Source of the DNA: Roseiarcus sp035656495
GTDB taxonomy: Bacteria > Pseudomonadota > Alphaproteobacteria > Rhizobiales > Beijerinckiaceae
Length of the DNA: 59,069 nucleotides
Reading direction: 5' to 3'
Assembly: GCA_035656495.1 (NCBI GenBank)
Contig: DASRSL010000025.1
Location: forward strand, 1 to 59,069
The notes under the pieces are model-generated. The model did not search any database. It was not told the origin of the DNA and was given only the letters and a program-made list of their open reading frames with translations. The translations under genes and the position numbers were made by a program. The first letter of the stretch is position 1, and the number at the start of each line of letters is the position of its first letter. Shown piece after piece: positions 1 to 8,089 of the stretch.

Positions 1-176
1 CGCCGCTGCGTCCGGTACGCCGCCCAGCCGTCCGCCTCGACGTACCGCCTCACCGTGTTCCGGCTGCAGCCCAGCTCCGCCGCGATCCGCTTCGTTCCCC
101 ACCCCAGCCCACGAAGCCGGAGCATCGCCGATACGTCATCCAGCCTCAGCATCCTCTTCCCCGCGATTCCAACCAT
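1..176 (-). CDS. istA: IS21-family transposase IstA, N-terminal fragment
   Basis: The reading frame starts at ATG 176 and runs off the left window edge, giving 58 visible residues. They form a helix-turn-helix: a MLRLRGLGWGTKRIAAELG segment followed by CSRNTVRRYVEADGW, the typical DNA-binding head of IstA transposases. The DDE catalytic domain and the downstream istB ATPase would lie outside the window. The family is well supported by motif and by the IS21 end located 100 bp upstream; whether the copy is intact cannot be judged. Confidence 0.8.
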   Translation of the reverse strand, partial: MVGIAGKRMLRLDDVSAMLRLRGLGWGTKRIAAELGCSRNTVRRYVEADGWAAYRTQR

Positions 177-227
177 CGCGGGTGTTTGTCTCTTCCGACC
201 CCATCGCTCTTCCTCCTCTTGTCGGAG

Positions 228-274
228 GGGGGTCAATTCTTGATGTCGCCTGGGGGTCAGTTTTCCATGTCGCC
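228..274 (-). repeat. Paired terminal repeats of the IS21 element
   Basis: Two direct copies of about 23 bp lie at 228-250 and 252-274. On the minus strand each starts GGCGACAT and ends TTGACCCCC or CTGACCCCC, with a variable middle. IS21-family ends normally carry such repeated transposase-binding sites. Confidence 0.75.
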
Positions 275-518
275 TGACACCGGACATATCGTATGCTACC
301 GACACGGGGTCTTTCCTGGGCTTGACCGGCCTCGCGCCGTCAAGAAGAGTTCAACTTGGCTGCGGCCGCCGTCCTCTTAGCGAGGGCGCGGTCGGCGACC
401 GCGGCTTGGCCGGGACATCGCTCCGGCTGGCCTTCGGCGGCGGATTGCGTTAATTGGGCCTCAACACATAACCTCTAATTGTCGTTGTCGAGGGTGCCGA
501 AACTAAAGCGGGCGAGGG

Positions 519-1742
519 ATGCAGGGGATAGACGCAACATTTGACGGGGTTTCGTTCGATTGCGAGCGCGACGCTGCGGACGAATTTCTACAAGCTCCTA
601 ACGCTCTTCCACAAATCGTTATCGGCGCCGTCCTGGCCCTGGCTGGGGTCGGATGCCTGGCGGCCTATATCGCACTGAATCGACCGTCCGCCGCGCCGAC
701 ATCCGCTTCGCCGAGCGCGCCAGCCGCGCCCAAGTCGGTCGCCTCCAGGCCGTCTGCCGAGGTCATATCAAACCAATTCGGCGAGATGATCATCGAGCCG
801 GAATGGCGCCCGAAGACCGCCTCGCTTCCCCGCGATCCGGCGGTCGGGCCCGGCCCCGACGCCATTGCGCCCGCGCCGCCCGCGTCGATCGCGCGGTTGG
901 AGAGCCTTCCGCCGCCGGGCGCCCAGCCTGCGCCGTCTACGCCTCCCGCCGCGATCGTTCAGCCGGAGAACCTCCCGCTTCCGCCCGAGCGCGACGTCGC
1001 CCGAATTGACGACAGCGCGCCCCTCCCGCCGCCGCGACCGCCCGAGTTTTCAGAGCCGGCCATAAGGTGGGCTCCGCCGGACCGGCGTGTGGCGGCGCGA
1101 CCGAGCGATCAGCTCGCGCCCGCGCCTGCTCCGGGCGACAATCGCAACATCCTGCAGAGGCTTTGGGGAATGGTGCGGCCGTCCGGGCCGGTCGCTACGC
1201 CGCCGTCAGCCGGCGCCCCGGCGCCGGCTGCATCCCCTCGCGTCGTCGCATCCGCGCCGCCAGCGGCGGAGGGAGCGTCGTCGGCAGCCCAACAGGGAAG
1301 AAGCGGCAGGGGGCTCTTCGGCTTCTTCTTCTCCTCGCCGTCGAATCTCGGCAGGTTCGGCTACGATCGGTTCACTGCCGTCTATGACATCTCGGCCCGC
1401 GCCGTCTATCTCCCGGACGGGACGCGGCTCGAAGCCCATTCGGGCCTCGGCCCCGAGCTGGACGACCCCCGCTACGTCAGCGAGCGCATGCGCGGTCCGA
1501 CGCCGCCGCATGTCTACGAGCTCACGCTGCGGGAAGCGTCTTTTCACGGGGTCCAGGCGCTGCGCCTCAATCCGGTCGGCGACGGAGATCTCTACGGCCG
1601 GTCAGGACTGCTCGCCCATTCCTACATGCTCGGGCCGAACGGCGATTCGAACGGATGCGTGTCCTTCAGGGACTACGCGGCCTTCCTACGCGCCTACGAG
1701 AACGGTGAGATTAAACGATTGGCGGTCGTCGCCCATATCTGA
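519..1742 (+). CDS. DUF2778/Tlde1-domain protein with N-terminal membrane anchor
   Basis: 407 residues. A single hydrophobic segment at about residues 31-52 should anchor the protein in the inner membrane. It is followed by about 210 residues very rich in Pro and Ala, probably a flexible periplasmic spacer. The C-terminal ~130 residues (FDRFTAVYDISARAVYLPDG-like start) match the DUF2778 fold, whose best-known members are Tlde1 L,D-transpeptidase/carboxypeptidase effectors acting on peptidoglycan. The expected catalytic pair is visible: His367 in HSYMLGPNG and Cys380 in SNGCVSF. No secretion-system gene or immunity partner is adjacent, so a housekeeping envelope role is as likely as an effector role. 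The start follows a purine-rich GCGAGGG. Confidence 0.75.
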   Translation: MQGIDATFDGVSFDCERDAADEFLQAPNALPQIVIGAVLALAGVGCLAAYIALNRPSAAPTSASPSAPAAPKSVASRPSAEVISNQFGEMIIEPEWRPKTASLPRDPAVGPGPDAIAPAPPASIARLESLPPPGAQPAPSTPPAAIVQPENLPLPPERDVARIDDSAPLPPPRPPEFSEPAIRWAPPDRRVAARPSDQLAPAPAPGDNRNILQRLWGMVRPSGPVATPPSAGAPAPAASPRVVASAPPAAEGASSAAQQGRSGRGLFGFFFSSPSNLGRFGYDRFTAVYDISARAVYLPDGTRLEAHSGLGPELDDPRYVSERMRGPTPPHVYELTLREASFHGVQALRLNPVGDGDLYGRSGLLAHSYMLGPNGDSNGCVSFRDYAAFLRAYENGEIKRLAVVAHI

Positions 1743-1784
1743 AGGCGCGGCGGGCGGCGCACAAGCTGCGGGACCCTCGACGCT

Positions 1785-1809
1785 CGTCATTGCGAGCGAG
1801 GCGAAGCAA
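1785..1809. repeat. Interspersed repeat of the CGTCATTGCGAGCG type
   Basis: The segment CGTCATTGCGAGCGAGGCG plus AAGCAA resembles a short dispersed sequence found between genes in many proteobacteria. It lies in the 180-bp gap after the Tlde1-like gene. The remainder of the gap shows nothing I can name. Confidence 0.5.
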
Positions 1810-1974
1810 ACGAATTTTTCGCTTCCTTCGCGACCGCATTCCTCCCCTGGATGACGCCTTTCGACGCGTCGGCTCAAGGGCGCCGGATTTGGCTAATCTC
1901 GGCGATATCGGATCGGCGACGTTCGTGTGATCGCGCCGATGCGCTCTTCTCGTGCTCAGGGTCGGAAATCGGCG

Positions 1975-2616
1975 ATGTCTACCGATGACGGACTGGCCGC
2001 CATGAACGAATGCGACATGCCAAAAGACCGGAGCGAAGTCGCCGCGCTGGCCTCCGCGGTCCGTCGGCTGCTCGAGGATGCGGGCGGCGAAGCGGCCGCT
2101 GCCTTCCTCCGCGACTGGCCGGCCCGCCCGCGCTGGCGCGCGACGGCGCCTTGCTCGCTGCGCGTGCTCGAATGGCTCGCGCCCGCCTGCCGAGCCGGCT
2201 GGGTGGGCGCAGCCGGCGTTCTTGCAGCCTTGGAAGCGGCGTCCCCACGACTCGCGTGGCGACAGACCTATGGCCCTGAAGATTTCGGCGCAGATTTCCT
2301 CGAACGCTACGGCTGGACCGAACTCATCGGGGCGCGCGGGCCGATCATGAGCGACCGGATCGCCGTGGGTTTCCTCCTGCTCGGCCCCGCTCTGAACTAT
2401 CCGCCGCACAGCCACGACGCGGAAGAGGTCTACCTCCCGCTCTCGGGCCGCGCAGCCTTTCGACGCGCGGCCCAACCTTGGCGGGGGGTGTCGCCCGGCG
2501 CGCTCGTTCACCATCCGAGCCGATTGCCGCACGCCATTCGCACCTCGACAGAGCCGCTGCTCGCGCTCTACGCTTGGCGGGGCGGCGACCTTGCCCAAAA
2601 GTCGCGGATCGAATGA
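1975..2616 (+). CDS. DMSP-lyase-family cupin protein
   Basis: 213 residues from ATG 1975; in-frame GTG 1927 and ATG 2002 are alternatives, none with a convincing ribosome-binding site. The C-terminal half is a single-domain cupin with the metal-binding block YPPHSHDAEEVYLPL and a later PHAIRTST histidine, then an LLALYAWRGGD ending. This arrangement is that of the dimethylsulfoniopropionate lyase family (DddL/DddQ-like, PF16867), which cleaves DMSP to dimethylsulfide and acrylate. The N-terminal half is helical and less conserved. No acrylate-handling genes or DMSP transporter are adjacent, so the substrate may differ; cupin membership is firm, lyase activity is inference. Confidence 0.7.
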   Translation: MSTDDGLAAMNECDMPKDRSEVAALASAVRRLLEDAGGEAAAAFLRDWPARPRWRATAPCSLRVLEWLAPACRAGWVGAAGVLAALEAASPRLAWRQTYGPEDFGADFLERYGWTELIGARGPIMSDRIAVGFLLLGPALNYPPHSHDAEEVYLPLSGRAAFRRAAQPWRGVSPGALVHHPSRLPHAIRTSTEPLLALYAWRGGDLAQKSRIE

Positions 2617-2801
2617 GAGCGACAATGCGGCCGACTCGGCCGAGCCTCGCATCTTCGTCAAGCACGAGCGTGATGCCGGTCGGCCACTTTCGCGGTTGGA
2701 TTGTGGCTTTGAATGCGATGGCGGCAAACGCGGCGCTGTCTCGCACGGCTCGAAGTGGTGCGGAGCGCAATCCCTTCGTTTCGATCGGGCATGCCCCTAC
2801 G

Positions 2802-3587
2802 CTAGACCCTCCCCGCATTCAGTCGGGCCAGGAATTCACCCAAATCGTCAGTGACGTAGTCGACGGCGGCGTTCTCTCCGGCCCGGTCGTGGAGCTCGCG
2901 ATGGTCGACCGCTCCCGGCTTTGCCGTCACCAGAACTGTCCTCATCCCTTTCGCCTTCGGCACCGTCAGATTCCTGGCGACATCCTCGAACATCGCCGCC
3001 CGGCGCGGGTCGACGTCGAATCGGTCACAGAAGGCGAGGTAGGCCTCTTCCGCGGGCTTTGGCGTCAGCCTGGCCGCGACGATGTCGAAGGCGTCCTCGA
3101 AAAGCCCGTCGAGACCAAGCTGGCGCGCGGTCAGGATGGCGTGATCGCGCGAACCGTTGGTGAAGATGAGCTTCCGGCCGGGCAACTGGCCGACTTCCCG
3201 GGCGAGCGCCGGATCCGGCTGGAGCGCCGACCGGTCGATGTCGTGGACGAAATCGAGATAGCGTTCGACGCCGTCGATGTTTTCTTCGATCAGGCCTCGC
3301 AGCGTCGTTCCGTATCGAATGTAGTAGTGCCGACGCAAGGCGAGCGCAGACAGACCGTCGAGACCGAAAAGGCCGGCCAGGAACAGTGTGATCCGTTCGT
3401 TGATCTTCGGCCAAATCCCGCTGTCGGGCGGATAAAGAGTGTTGTCGAGGTCGAAGATCCACGTCGTGACGTGGCCGAAACTCGCGCGCAAGCCATCGTC
3501 CCGCGCGAGGCCCAAACTGGAAATCGCGGTCCCGTCAGCGGCGGGAAACTCGTCGAACTTATGCAACAGCCCTCCATTCGATCGCAC
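2802..3587 (-). CDS. Pyrimidine 5'-nucleotidase-like HAD hydrolase
   Basis: 261 residues from GTG 3587; a later start such as TTG about 20 bp downstream is possible because homology begins near residue 40. HAD motif I is WIFDLDNTLYPP, motif II KLIFTNGS, the motif III lysine lies in LTPKPAEEAY, and motif IV is AAMFEDVARNL. The alpha-helical cap between motifs I and II and the IFDLDNTLYP signature are those of the SDT1-like pyrimidine 5'-nucleotidase family, which dephosphorylates UMP/CMP and similar small phosphates in the cytoplasm. It stands alone between a plus-strand cupin gene and mutY. Confidence 0.85.
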   Translation of the reverse strand: MRSNGGLLHKFDEFPAADGTAISSLGLARDDGLRASFGHVTTWIFDLDNTLYPPDSGIWPKINERITLFLAGLFGLDGLSALALRRHYYIRYGTTLRGLIEENIDGVERYLDFVHDIDRSALQPDPALAREVGQLPGRKLIFTNGSRDHAILTARQLGLDGLFEDAFDIVAARLTPKPAEEAYLAFCDRFDVDPRRAAMFEDVARNLTVPKAKGMRTVLVTAKPGAVDHRELHDRAGENAAVDYVTDDLGEFLARLNAGRV

Positions 3588-3678
3588 GCAGCATTGAGCC
3601 TAGCGTAAGGATTTTCGGCCGCAAGCCGCATGTTTGCGCGCGAGCCGAACGACAGCTTCAGATACAATGCCTTCGAAT

Positions 3679-4773
3679 TTATGACGGCGCCCGCGTGGCG
3701 CGGCGGCTCGCCGCATGCGCGACCGCCTTGCGCATGAGGTTGGAGAAGCCGGCCTCGGCGACTGCGTCCGGCGCAACCCAGAAATGGCCGATCGGAGCTG
3801 CCCCGTCGAAGCGAGCGACGAAGAGGGTCAGCCTCAGCGTGAAATGCGTGAAGGTCTGCTCGACCGCGCCGGGCAGCCTGCGCCAGCGCGCGGCGACGGG
3901 AACGTCCGAACGCCAGCCTTCGCCCGGTCCCTGGCTCGTCCAGGCGGTGCCCGGCAATTCCACGGTCGAGGCGAGCAGTCCGCGCGGCGGACGGCGGCGG
4001 GCGAGGAAAGCTCCGTCGCTCCGATGAGCGAAGAAAGCCGCTCCGGCGCGATCGCGCTTAGGCTTGCGGGGCGGGCGGCGCGGGAAAGCCTCGGGAGCGC
4101 CGGACCGCCGGGCGGCGCAATGCTCGCTCAGCGGACAGGCTTCGCAGAGAGGACTGCGCGGCCGGCAGATCGTGGCGCCGACGTCCATCAGCGCCTGGGC
4201 GAAGTCGCCGGCGCGCCGGCAAGGCGCCAGGTCGAGCGCGGCGGCGCGAATTTCCGCCTTCGCCGCCGCCATCGGCCGGTCGAGAGCCAGAAGTCGCGCC
4301 AGGACGCGCGCGACGTTGCCGTCGACCGGGGTCGTCCGCCGGCCGAAGGCGATCGCGGCGATCGCCGCCGCGGTGTACTCGCCGACGCCCGGCAGGGCGC
4401 GCAGCTCCGCCTCCCGGTTCGGAAATCGTCCGCCGCCCCGCGCGATCTCCCGCGCGCAGGCATGCAGGTTGCGCGCGCGGGAATAATAGCCGAGTCCGGC
4501 GAAGACGCCGATCACCTCCTCAGTCGAAGCGGCCGCCAGATCATCGACCGTCGGCCACTTCTCGATGAAAGTCCGAAAATAGGGCGCCGCGGCCTGGACC
4601 GTCGTTTGCTGCAGCAGCACCTCGGAGAGCCAGACGCGGTAGGGATCGGAAGTCTCGCCGGGCCGGGCTCGCCACGGAAGCTCGCGGCGGGCGCGATCCC
4701 ACCATCGAAGCGTCCGCTCGACGATCGCGTTTTGCTTTGCCTCGAGCCCGGGCGGGCTTACATTGGCGTTCAT
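3679..4773 (-). CDS. mutY: A/G-specific adenine DNA glycosylase
   Basis: 364 residues. MutY removes adenine mispaired with 8-oxoguanine in base excision repair. The catalytic glutamate is E51 in VWLSEVLLQQT and the helix-hairpin-helix is ALPGVGEYTAAAIAAIAFG, followed by catalytic aspartate D151 in PVDGNVARVL. The four iron-sulfur cysteines C203, C210, C213 and C219 are spaced C-X6-C-X2-C-X5-C. The C-terminal ~120 residues form the NUDIX-like 8-oxoG recognition domain, with FTHFTLRL. The start ATG 4773 was chosen because homology begins a few residues later, although the frame stays open further upstream; it leaves 30 bp to the divergent DUF721 gene, so both promoters must be compact. Confidence 0.95.
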   Translation of the reverse strand: MNANVSPPGLEAKQNAIVERTLRWWDRARRELPWRARPGETSDPYRVWLSEVLLQQTTVQAAAPYFRTFIEKWPTVDDLAAASTEEVIGVFAGLGYYSRARNLHACAREIARGGGRFPNREAELRALPGVGEYTAAAIAAIAFGRRTTPVDGNVARVLARLLALDRPMAAAKAEIRAAALDLAPCRRAGDFAQALMDVGATICRPRSPLCEACPLSEHCAARRSGAPEAFPRRPPRKPKRDRAGAAFFAHRSDGAFLARRRPPRGLLASTVELPGTAWTSQGPGEGWRSDVPVAARWRRLPGAVEQTFTHFTLRLTLFVARFDGAAPIGHFWVAPDAVAEAGFSNLMRKAVAHAASRRATRAPS

Positions 4774-4803
4774 TCGACCAACCGACCCCTCATCGGAGCG
4801 ACC

Positions 4804-5334
4804 ATGCCGCTTCCCCGCCGCGGCGCCAAGGCGCTGGCGGAATTCGTGCCCAAGATCCTCGAGGAGGCTCTCGCCACCCGGGGCGTCAGCGAGGCGAGCC
4901 TGATCGCCGACTGGCCGGCGATCGTCGGCGAGAGCGTCGCGCGCTACGCCCGGCCCATCGAGCTCCAATGGCGGCCGCGCCCGGCGAGGCGAGACCCGGA
5001 GACGGCGATCGCCCCTGCGACGCTGGTGCTGAGGGTCGAGGGCGCTTTTGCCCTGGAGGCGCAGCACAATGCAGCGATCATCGCGGCGAGGGTCAACGCG
5101 CATCTCGGATGGCGTTGCGTCGACAAGATCGCTTTCCGGCAAGGGCCGCTGCCGCCGCCAAAGGAGAAGCGCCGCCCGCCGCCCGCGCCGAGCGCCGAAG
5201 CCGAGGCCGAAGCGAGAGCCGCGGCGGCCGCAATCGGCGACGGCGACCTGCGCGAAGCCTTGACGCGCCTGGGCGCACGCGCGATCGAGCGCTCGGCGCG
5301 CCGGGTCGCCGACTGGCCGCGCGGTGGAGAGTGA
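4804..5334 (+). CDS. DUF721 (DciA-like) protein
   Basis: 176 residues. Residues ~15-115 match DUF721: LIADWPAIVG, SVARYARPIEL, TLVLRVEGAFALEAQHNA and IIAARVNAHLGW. The family includes DciA, the replicative-helicase loader operator of bacteria lacking DnaC, and short alphaproteobacterial relatives that sit next to mutY, as here. The C-terminal third is Pro/Ala/Glu-rich and probably disordered, ending in a short helical DLREALTRLGARAIE segment. It overlaps dapF by 11 bp, so the two should be cotranscribed. A role in DnaB loading is family inference only. Confidence 0.75.
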   Translation: MPLPRRGAKALAEFVPKILEEALATRGVSEASLIADWPAIVGESVARYARPIELQWRPRPARRDPETAIAPATLVLRVEGAFALEAQHNAAIIAARVNAHLGWRCVDKIAFRQGPLPPPKEKRRPPPAPSAEAEAEARAAAAAIGDGDLREALTRLGARAIERSARRVADWPRGGE

Positions 5335-6220
5335 CGGTTTGAGCTTCAGCCATCCGTTGGCAGGGCGCACGATCACGCGCATGAATGGCGCGGGCAACAA
5401 GATTCTGGTGCTCGACCTGCGCGGCTCGTCCGTCCTGCCGAGCGCGGCTGAGGCCCGCGCAATTCATCGCGCTCCCCGTCTCGATTACGACCAGATGATG
5501 GTCCTCAGCGACCCCCGCACCCCGGGAACCGCGGCTTACGTCCGCATCTTCAACAACGACGGCACGCAGGCCGGCGCCTGCGGCAACGGCACGCGCTGCG
5601 TCGCCGATCGGCTCTGCCGTCAGCTCGAGGTCGGGCGGATCGATGTGGAGACGAAAGCGGGCCTGATCGCCTGCGAGCGCCTGGGGCTATGGTCCTACAG
5701 GGTCGATATGGGCGCGCCGCGATTCGGCTGGCGCGACATTCCGCTCTCGCGCGCCGTCGAAGACACGCGTCGGGTGAGCCTCGACTGGCCGGCGGGCGAT
5801 CCGATCGCGGCTCTCGGCCCCGCCGCGGCAGTCGACATGGGCAACCCGCACGCGATCTTCTTCGTCCCCGACCTCGGCCAGGTCGACGCTGCCGGATGGG
5901 GCGCGCGCATCGAAGTCCATCTGATGTTTCCCGAGAAGGCCAACGTCACCTTCGCTGAGGTCGGCGCCCGCGATGACGTGACGGTTCGCGTGTGGGAGCG
6001 CGGCGTGGGGCTGACGCTCGCCTGCGGCTCGGCCGCCTGCGCGACGCTGGTCGCCGCATCGCGTCTCGGGCTGATGGACCGCAGAGCGACGGTGCGGCTG
6101 CCGGGCGGCGAGCTTGTCATCGAACAGCGCGCGGCTGACGGCCACGTGCTGATGACGGGGCCGGTCGAACTCGAGGGCGAATTCGTTCTCGACCCCGTCG
6201 TGTTCGAAGCCGCGCTGTGA
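5324..6220 (+). CDS. dapF: Diaminopimelate epimerase
   Basis: 298 residues from GTG 5324, inside the end of the upstream gene; ATG 5381 is too far downstream because the FSHP strand would be lost. DapF interconverts LL- and meso-diaminopimelate for lysine and peptidoglycan synthesis. Both catalytic cysteines are present: C86 in AGACGNGTRC and C234 in TLACGSAACA. Substrate-binding segments FNNDGTQ, DMGNPHAIFF and WERGVGLTLACG are intact. The length is slightly above the usual 275. It is followed with a 4-bp overlap by the DUF1624 gene. Confidence 0.95.
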   Translation: MESDGLSFSHPLAGRTITRMNGAGNKILVLDLRGSSVLPSAAEARAIHRAPRLDYDQMMVLSDPRTPGTAAYVRIFNNDGTQAGACGNGTRCVADRLCRQLEVGRIDVETKAGLIACERLGLWSYRVDMGAPRFGWRDIPLSRAVEDTRRVSLDWPAGDPIAALGPAAAVDMGNPHAIFFVPDLGQVDAAGWGARIEVHLMFPEKANVTFAEVGARDDVTVRVWERGVGLTLACGSAACATLVAASRLGLMDRRATVRLPGGELVIEQRAADGHVLMTGPVELEGEFVLDPVVFEAAL

Positions 6221-7197
6221 GCGAGCCGAAGGGACCGGCCGACGGGCCGCTGAAGACGGGCCGCATCGACGCAGTCGACTGCGCGCGCGGCCTCGCCCTG
6301 ATCGGGATGGCGGCCTATCATCTGAGCTGGGATCTGGCCGACTTCCGGCTCGTCTCGCCGATGCTCCCTTTCTCGCCGCCGATGCGGCTTCTCTCGCATT
6401 TCGTGGCGAGCGCGTTTCTCGCGCTGGTCGGCGTCTCGCTGGCGCTCGCCCATCGCGAGCGAGTGAACCTGCCGGCCTTCTGGCGGCGGCTCTTGATCGT
6501 CTGCGGCGCGGCGGCTCTGGTCACCGGCATGACCCTCGTTTTGTTTCCGGGACAAGGGGTCTGGTTCGGCATTCTGCACTGCATCGCCGTTGCGAGCGTC
6601 GTCGCCCTGCCCTTCGTCGCCGCTCCCGCCTGGGTGAGCCTTCTCGTCGGGGCGGCGGCGGTCGCCCTGCCTTTCTTCGTCCATTCGCCGCGGTTCGACC
6701 CGTCGGCGCTGCTGTGGCTTGGACTCGGCGATGCCCTGCCGAACACCGTCGACTGGCGCCCGCTCCTGCCATGGGGAGGCGTCGTCCTCATCGGCCTCGG
6801 GCTTGCGCGCCTGCCTGGCGTCCTCGAGCGACTGATATCGCCTTGGCGATGGCGGGCCAAGTCTGGCGCGGCGCGAGGCGTTTGCTTTGCTGGGAAACAC
6901 AGCCTCCTCGTCTATCTCCTCCACCAGTTCGTCCTGTTCCCTCTCGTTTGGTCGATAGCCGCGTCCGGCCTCGTTGCGACCGTCCCTGCGCCGAAGCCGG
7001 ACATGAGCGCCTTTCTCGCCGCCTGCCAGCGCGCCTGCGTCACCCGCGGATGGTCCGCCGAGAGTTGCGCAGGAAACTGCCGATGCGTCGCCGGCGCCGT
7101 CGAGCGTTCCGGCGACGCCGACCGGCTCGCCGATCTCGACGCGGAGCGCAAGGCCGAGCTCCAGCGCCTCGCCGACGCCTGCATGGGGCGGCGATAG
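6217..7197 (+). CDS. DUF1624 multi-pass membrane protein (putative acyltransferase)
   Basis: 326 residues with about seven hydrophobic segments between residues 20 and 250. The N-terminal RIDAVDCARGLALIGMAAYH segment with DLADFRLV is the DUF1624 signature, related to heparan-alpha-glucosaminide N-acetyltransferases and OpgC-type acyltransferases that use an integral-membrane histidine. Later GKHSLLVYLLHQ is typical. The C-terminal ~70 residues are cytosolic or periplasmic and contain four cysteines (ACQRACVTRG, CAGNCRC) that might bind metal or form disulfides, an unusual addition. It starts at GTG 6217, overlapping the dapF stop. The acyl donor and acceptor are unknown. Confidence 0.75.
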   Translation: MSEPKGPADGPLKTGRIDAVDCARGLALIGMAAYHLSWDLADFRLVSPMLPFSPPMRLLSHFVASAFLALVGVSLALAHRERVNLPAFWRRLLIVCGAAALVTGMTLVLFPGQGVWFGILHCIAVASVVALPFVAAPAWVSLLVGAAAVALPFFVHSPRFDPSALLWLGLGDALPNTVDWRPLLPWGGVVLIGLGLARLPGVLERLISPWRWRAKSGAARGVCFAGKHSLLVYLLHQFVLFPLVWSIAASGLVATVPAPKPDMSAFLAACQRACVTRGWSAESCAGNCRCVAGAVERSGDADRLADLDAERKAELQRLADACMGRR

Positions 7198-8089
7198 CGT
7201 CGCGACTCTGATGCTCATAGCCTCCTGGTTGGCGCCCGCGCCCTCGCGCGACCGGCTGGCTCCGTTTGCGGCCAATGGCCAAATTTCTTCAAGCCGGACC
7301 AAATCAAACCACGCCGGGACCAAAGAATCGGGCTTGGATTCTCTTGGATTCATTTGGATTTTTTCGTCCGTATCGGGACTTTTCAATGGGTTGTAAGCGG
7401 TCCACCTCAAAGATTTTGACTCTAGGCTGGTCTCGCAAGACCCACTCGTGAGGCCGTCCGAAAACGGTGGTCGTATCGCTCCAATCCTTACGACGCCATT
7501 TCCAGGCGACGCGCCCGAAGAACCGGCTTGGCTGCGTCGGCCTTTGACGCGTGCGCGGCCAACGAATGGCCGGAACGGCTTCGGCAAAGCAAACAATTCG
7601 GCAGTCTCTTTGAGGACGCTGAGAACTTGAGGACGCTGAGAACAAACCTAGAACAGCCCCATCGCGCTGTCAAGAATTTGTTTGTTTTCCACAACCGCAA
7701 GGCTCAATCGAGACGTCGGCGGGCAAGACGGTCGCCACGTTCAAGGCGAACGCGACCTATGCCTCGGCCGATTTCGCCGTGAGCGGCGGCTCCTCCGGTG
7801 ATCTCCTACTCGCGACGTCGGCCAATGTTCGATTCCCTCAGTCATCCTGGCCAGGACGCCGGCCGGCTCCGTTTTTCGCGGGTTGAAGTCTATTGGCGCC
7901 CGTGCGGTAAAAGTCGACCACAGCATCGGCCAAGGGCCAGGCGAGCGCAGCCAGTTGTTTTGTAGATGCGGTGGTTGACTGCGTCAGCCGCGCTCGGCGA
8001 GCGCGGCGACAACAGCCGCCAGCTGCGGCCATTCAGCTAGCGCGGCGGTTGGAGGGCTGGCAGAATGATCGAACACAAGGAGGAAACCC
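7198..8089. other. Gene-poor interval with repeats and a coding fragment
   Basis: I see no intact gene in these 890 bp. It contains the 5' half of a dispersed repeat (7371-7393), a short GACGCCATTTCCAGGCG block (7488-7510) belonging to the same repeat family, a perfect 17-bp tandem duplication (7610-7643), and an open stretch around 7705-7815 on the plus strand reading KTVATFKANATYASADFAV followed by SGGSSGDLLLATSANV. The last looks like a piece of a secreted beta-rich protein, but it has no start, no context and stops soon after. The last 30 bp hold the ribosome-binding site of the next gene. Confidence 0.5.
7610..7643. repeat. 17-bp perfect tandem duplication
   Basis: TTGAGGACGCTGAGAAC occurs twice head to tail (7610-7626 and 7627-7643) in the gene-poor interval. 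Copy number may vary between strains; no function is visible. Confidence 0.85.

Larger units (their letters stand above)
1..279 (-). mobile_element. IS21-family insertion sequence, one terminus (partial)
   Basis: Read on the minus strand the element begins with TGTCAGGCGACATGG, the usual TGTCA-type IS21 end, at position 279. It is followed by a second copy of the same terminal block and then by the start of an IstA-type transposase. The rest of the element lies outside the window to the left. The boundary at 279 is inferred from the terminal TG of the IS21 end; no target duplication can be checked because the other end is missing. Confidence 0.8.

Noticed and set aside
1711..2727. 338-codon minus-strand open frame
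   Set aside because: It covers the DMSP-lyase-like cupin gene and the end of the Tlde1-like gene in antisense, is Arg-rich and shows no family motif; typical of shadow frames in GC-rich DNA.
3679..5400. Long upstream extension of MutY to 573 residues
   Set aside because: Homology starts at ATG 4773; the extra part is antisense to the DUF721 gene and has no motif.
5695..7596. 633-codon minus-strand open frame
   Set aside because: It runs antisense to dapF and the DUF1624 gene, which have complete motifs; the translation is low-complexity Arg/Asp/Glu-rich.
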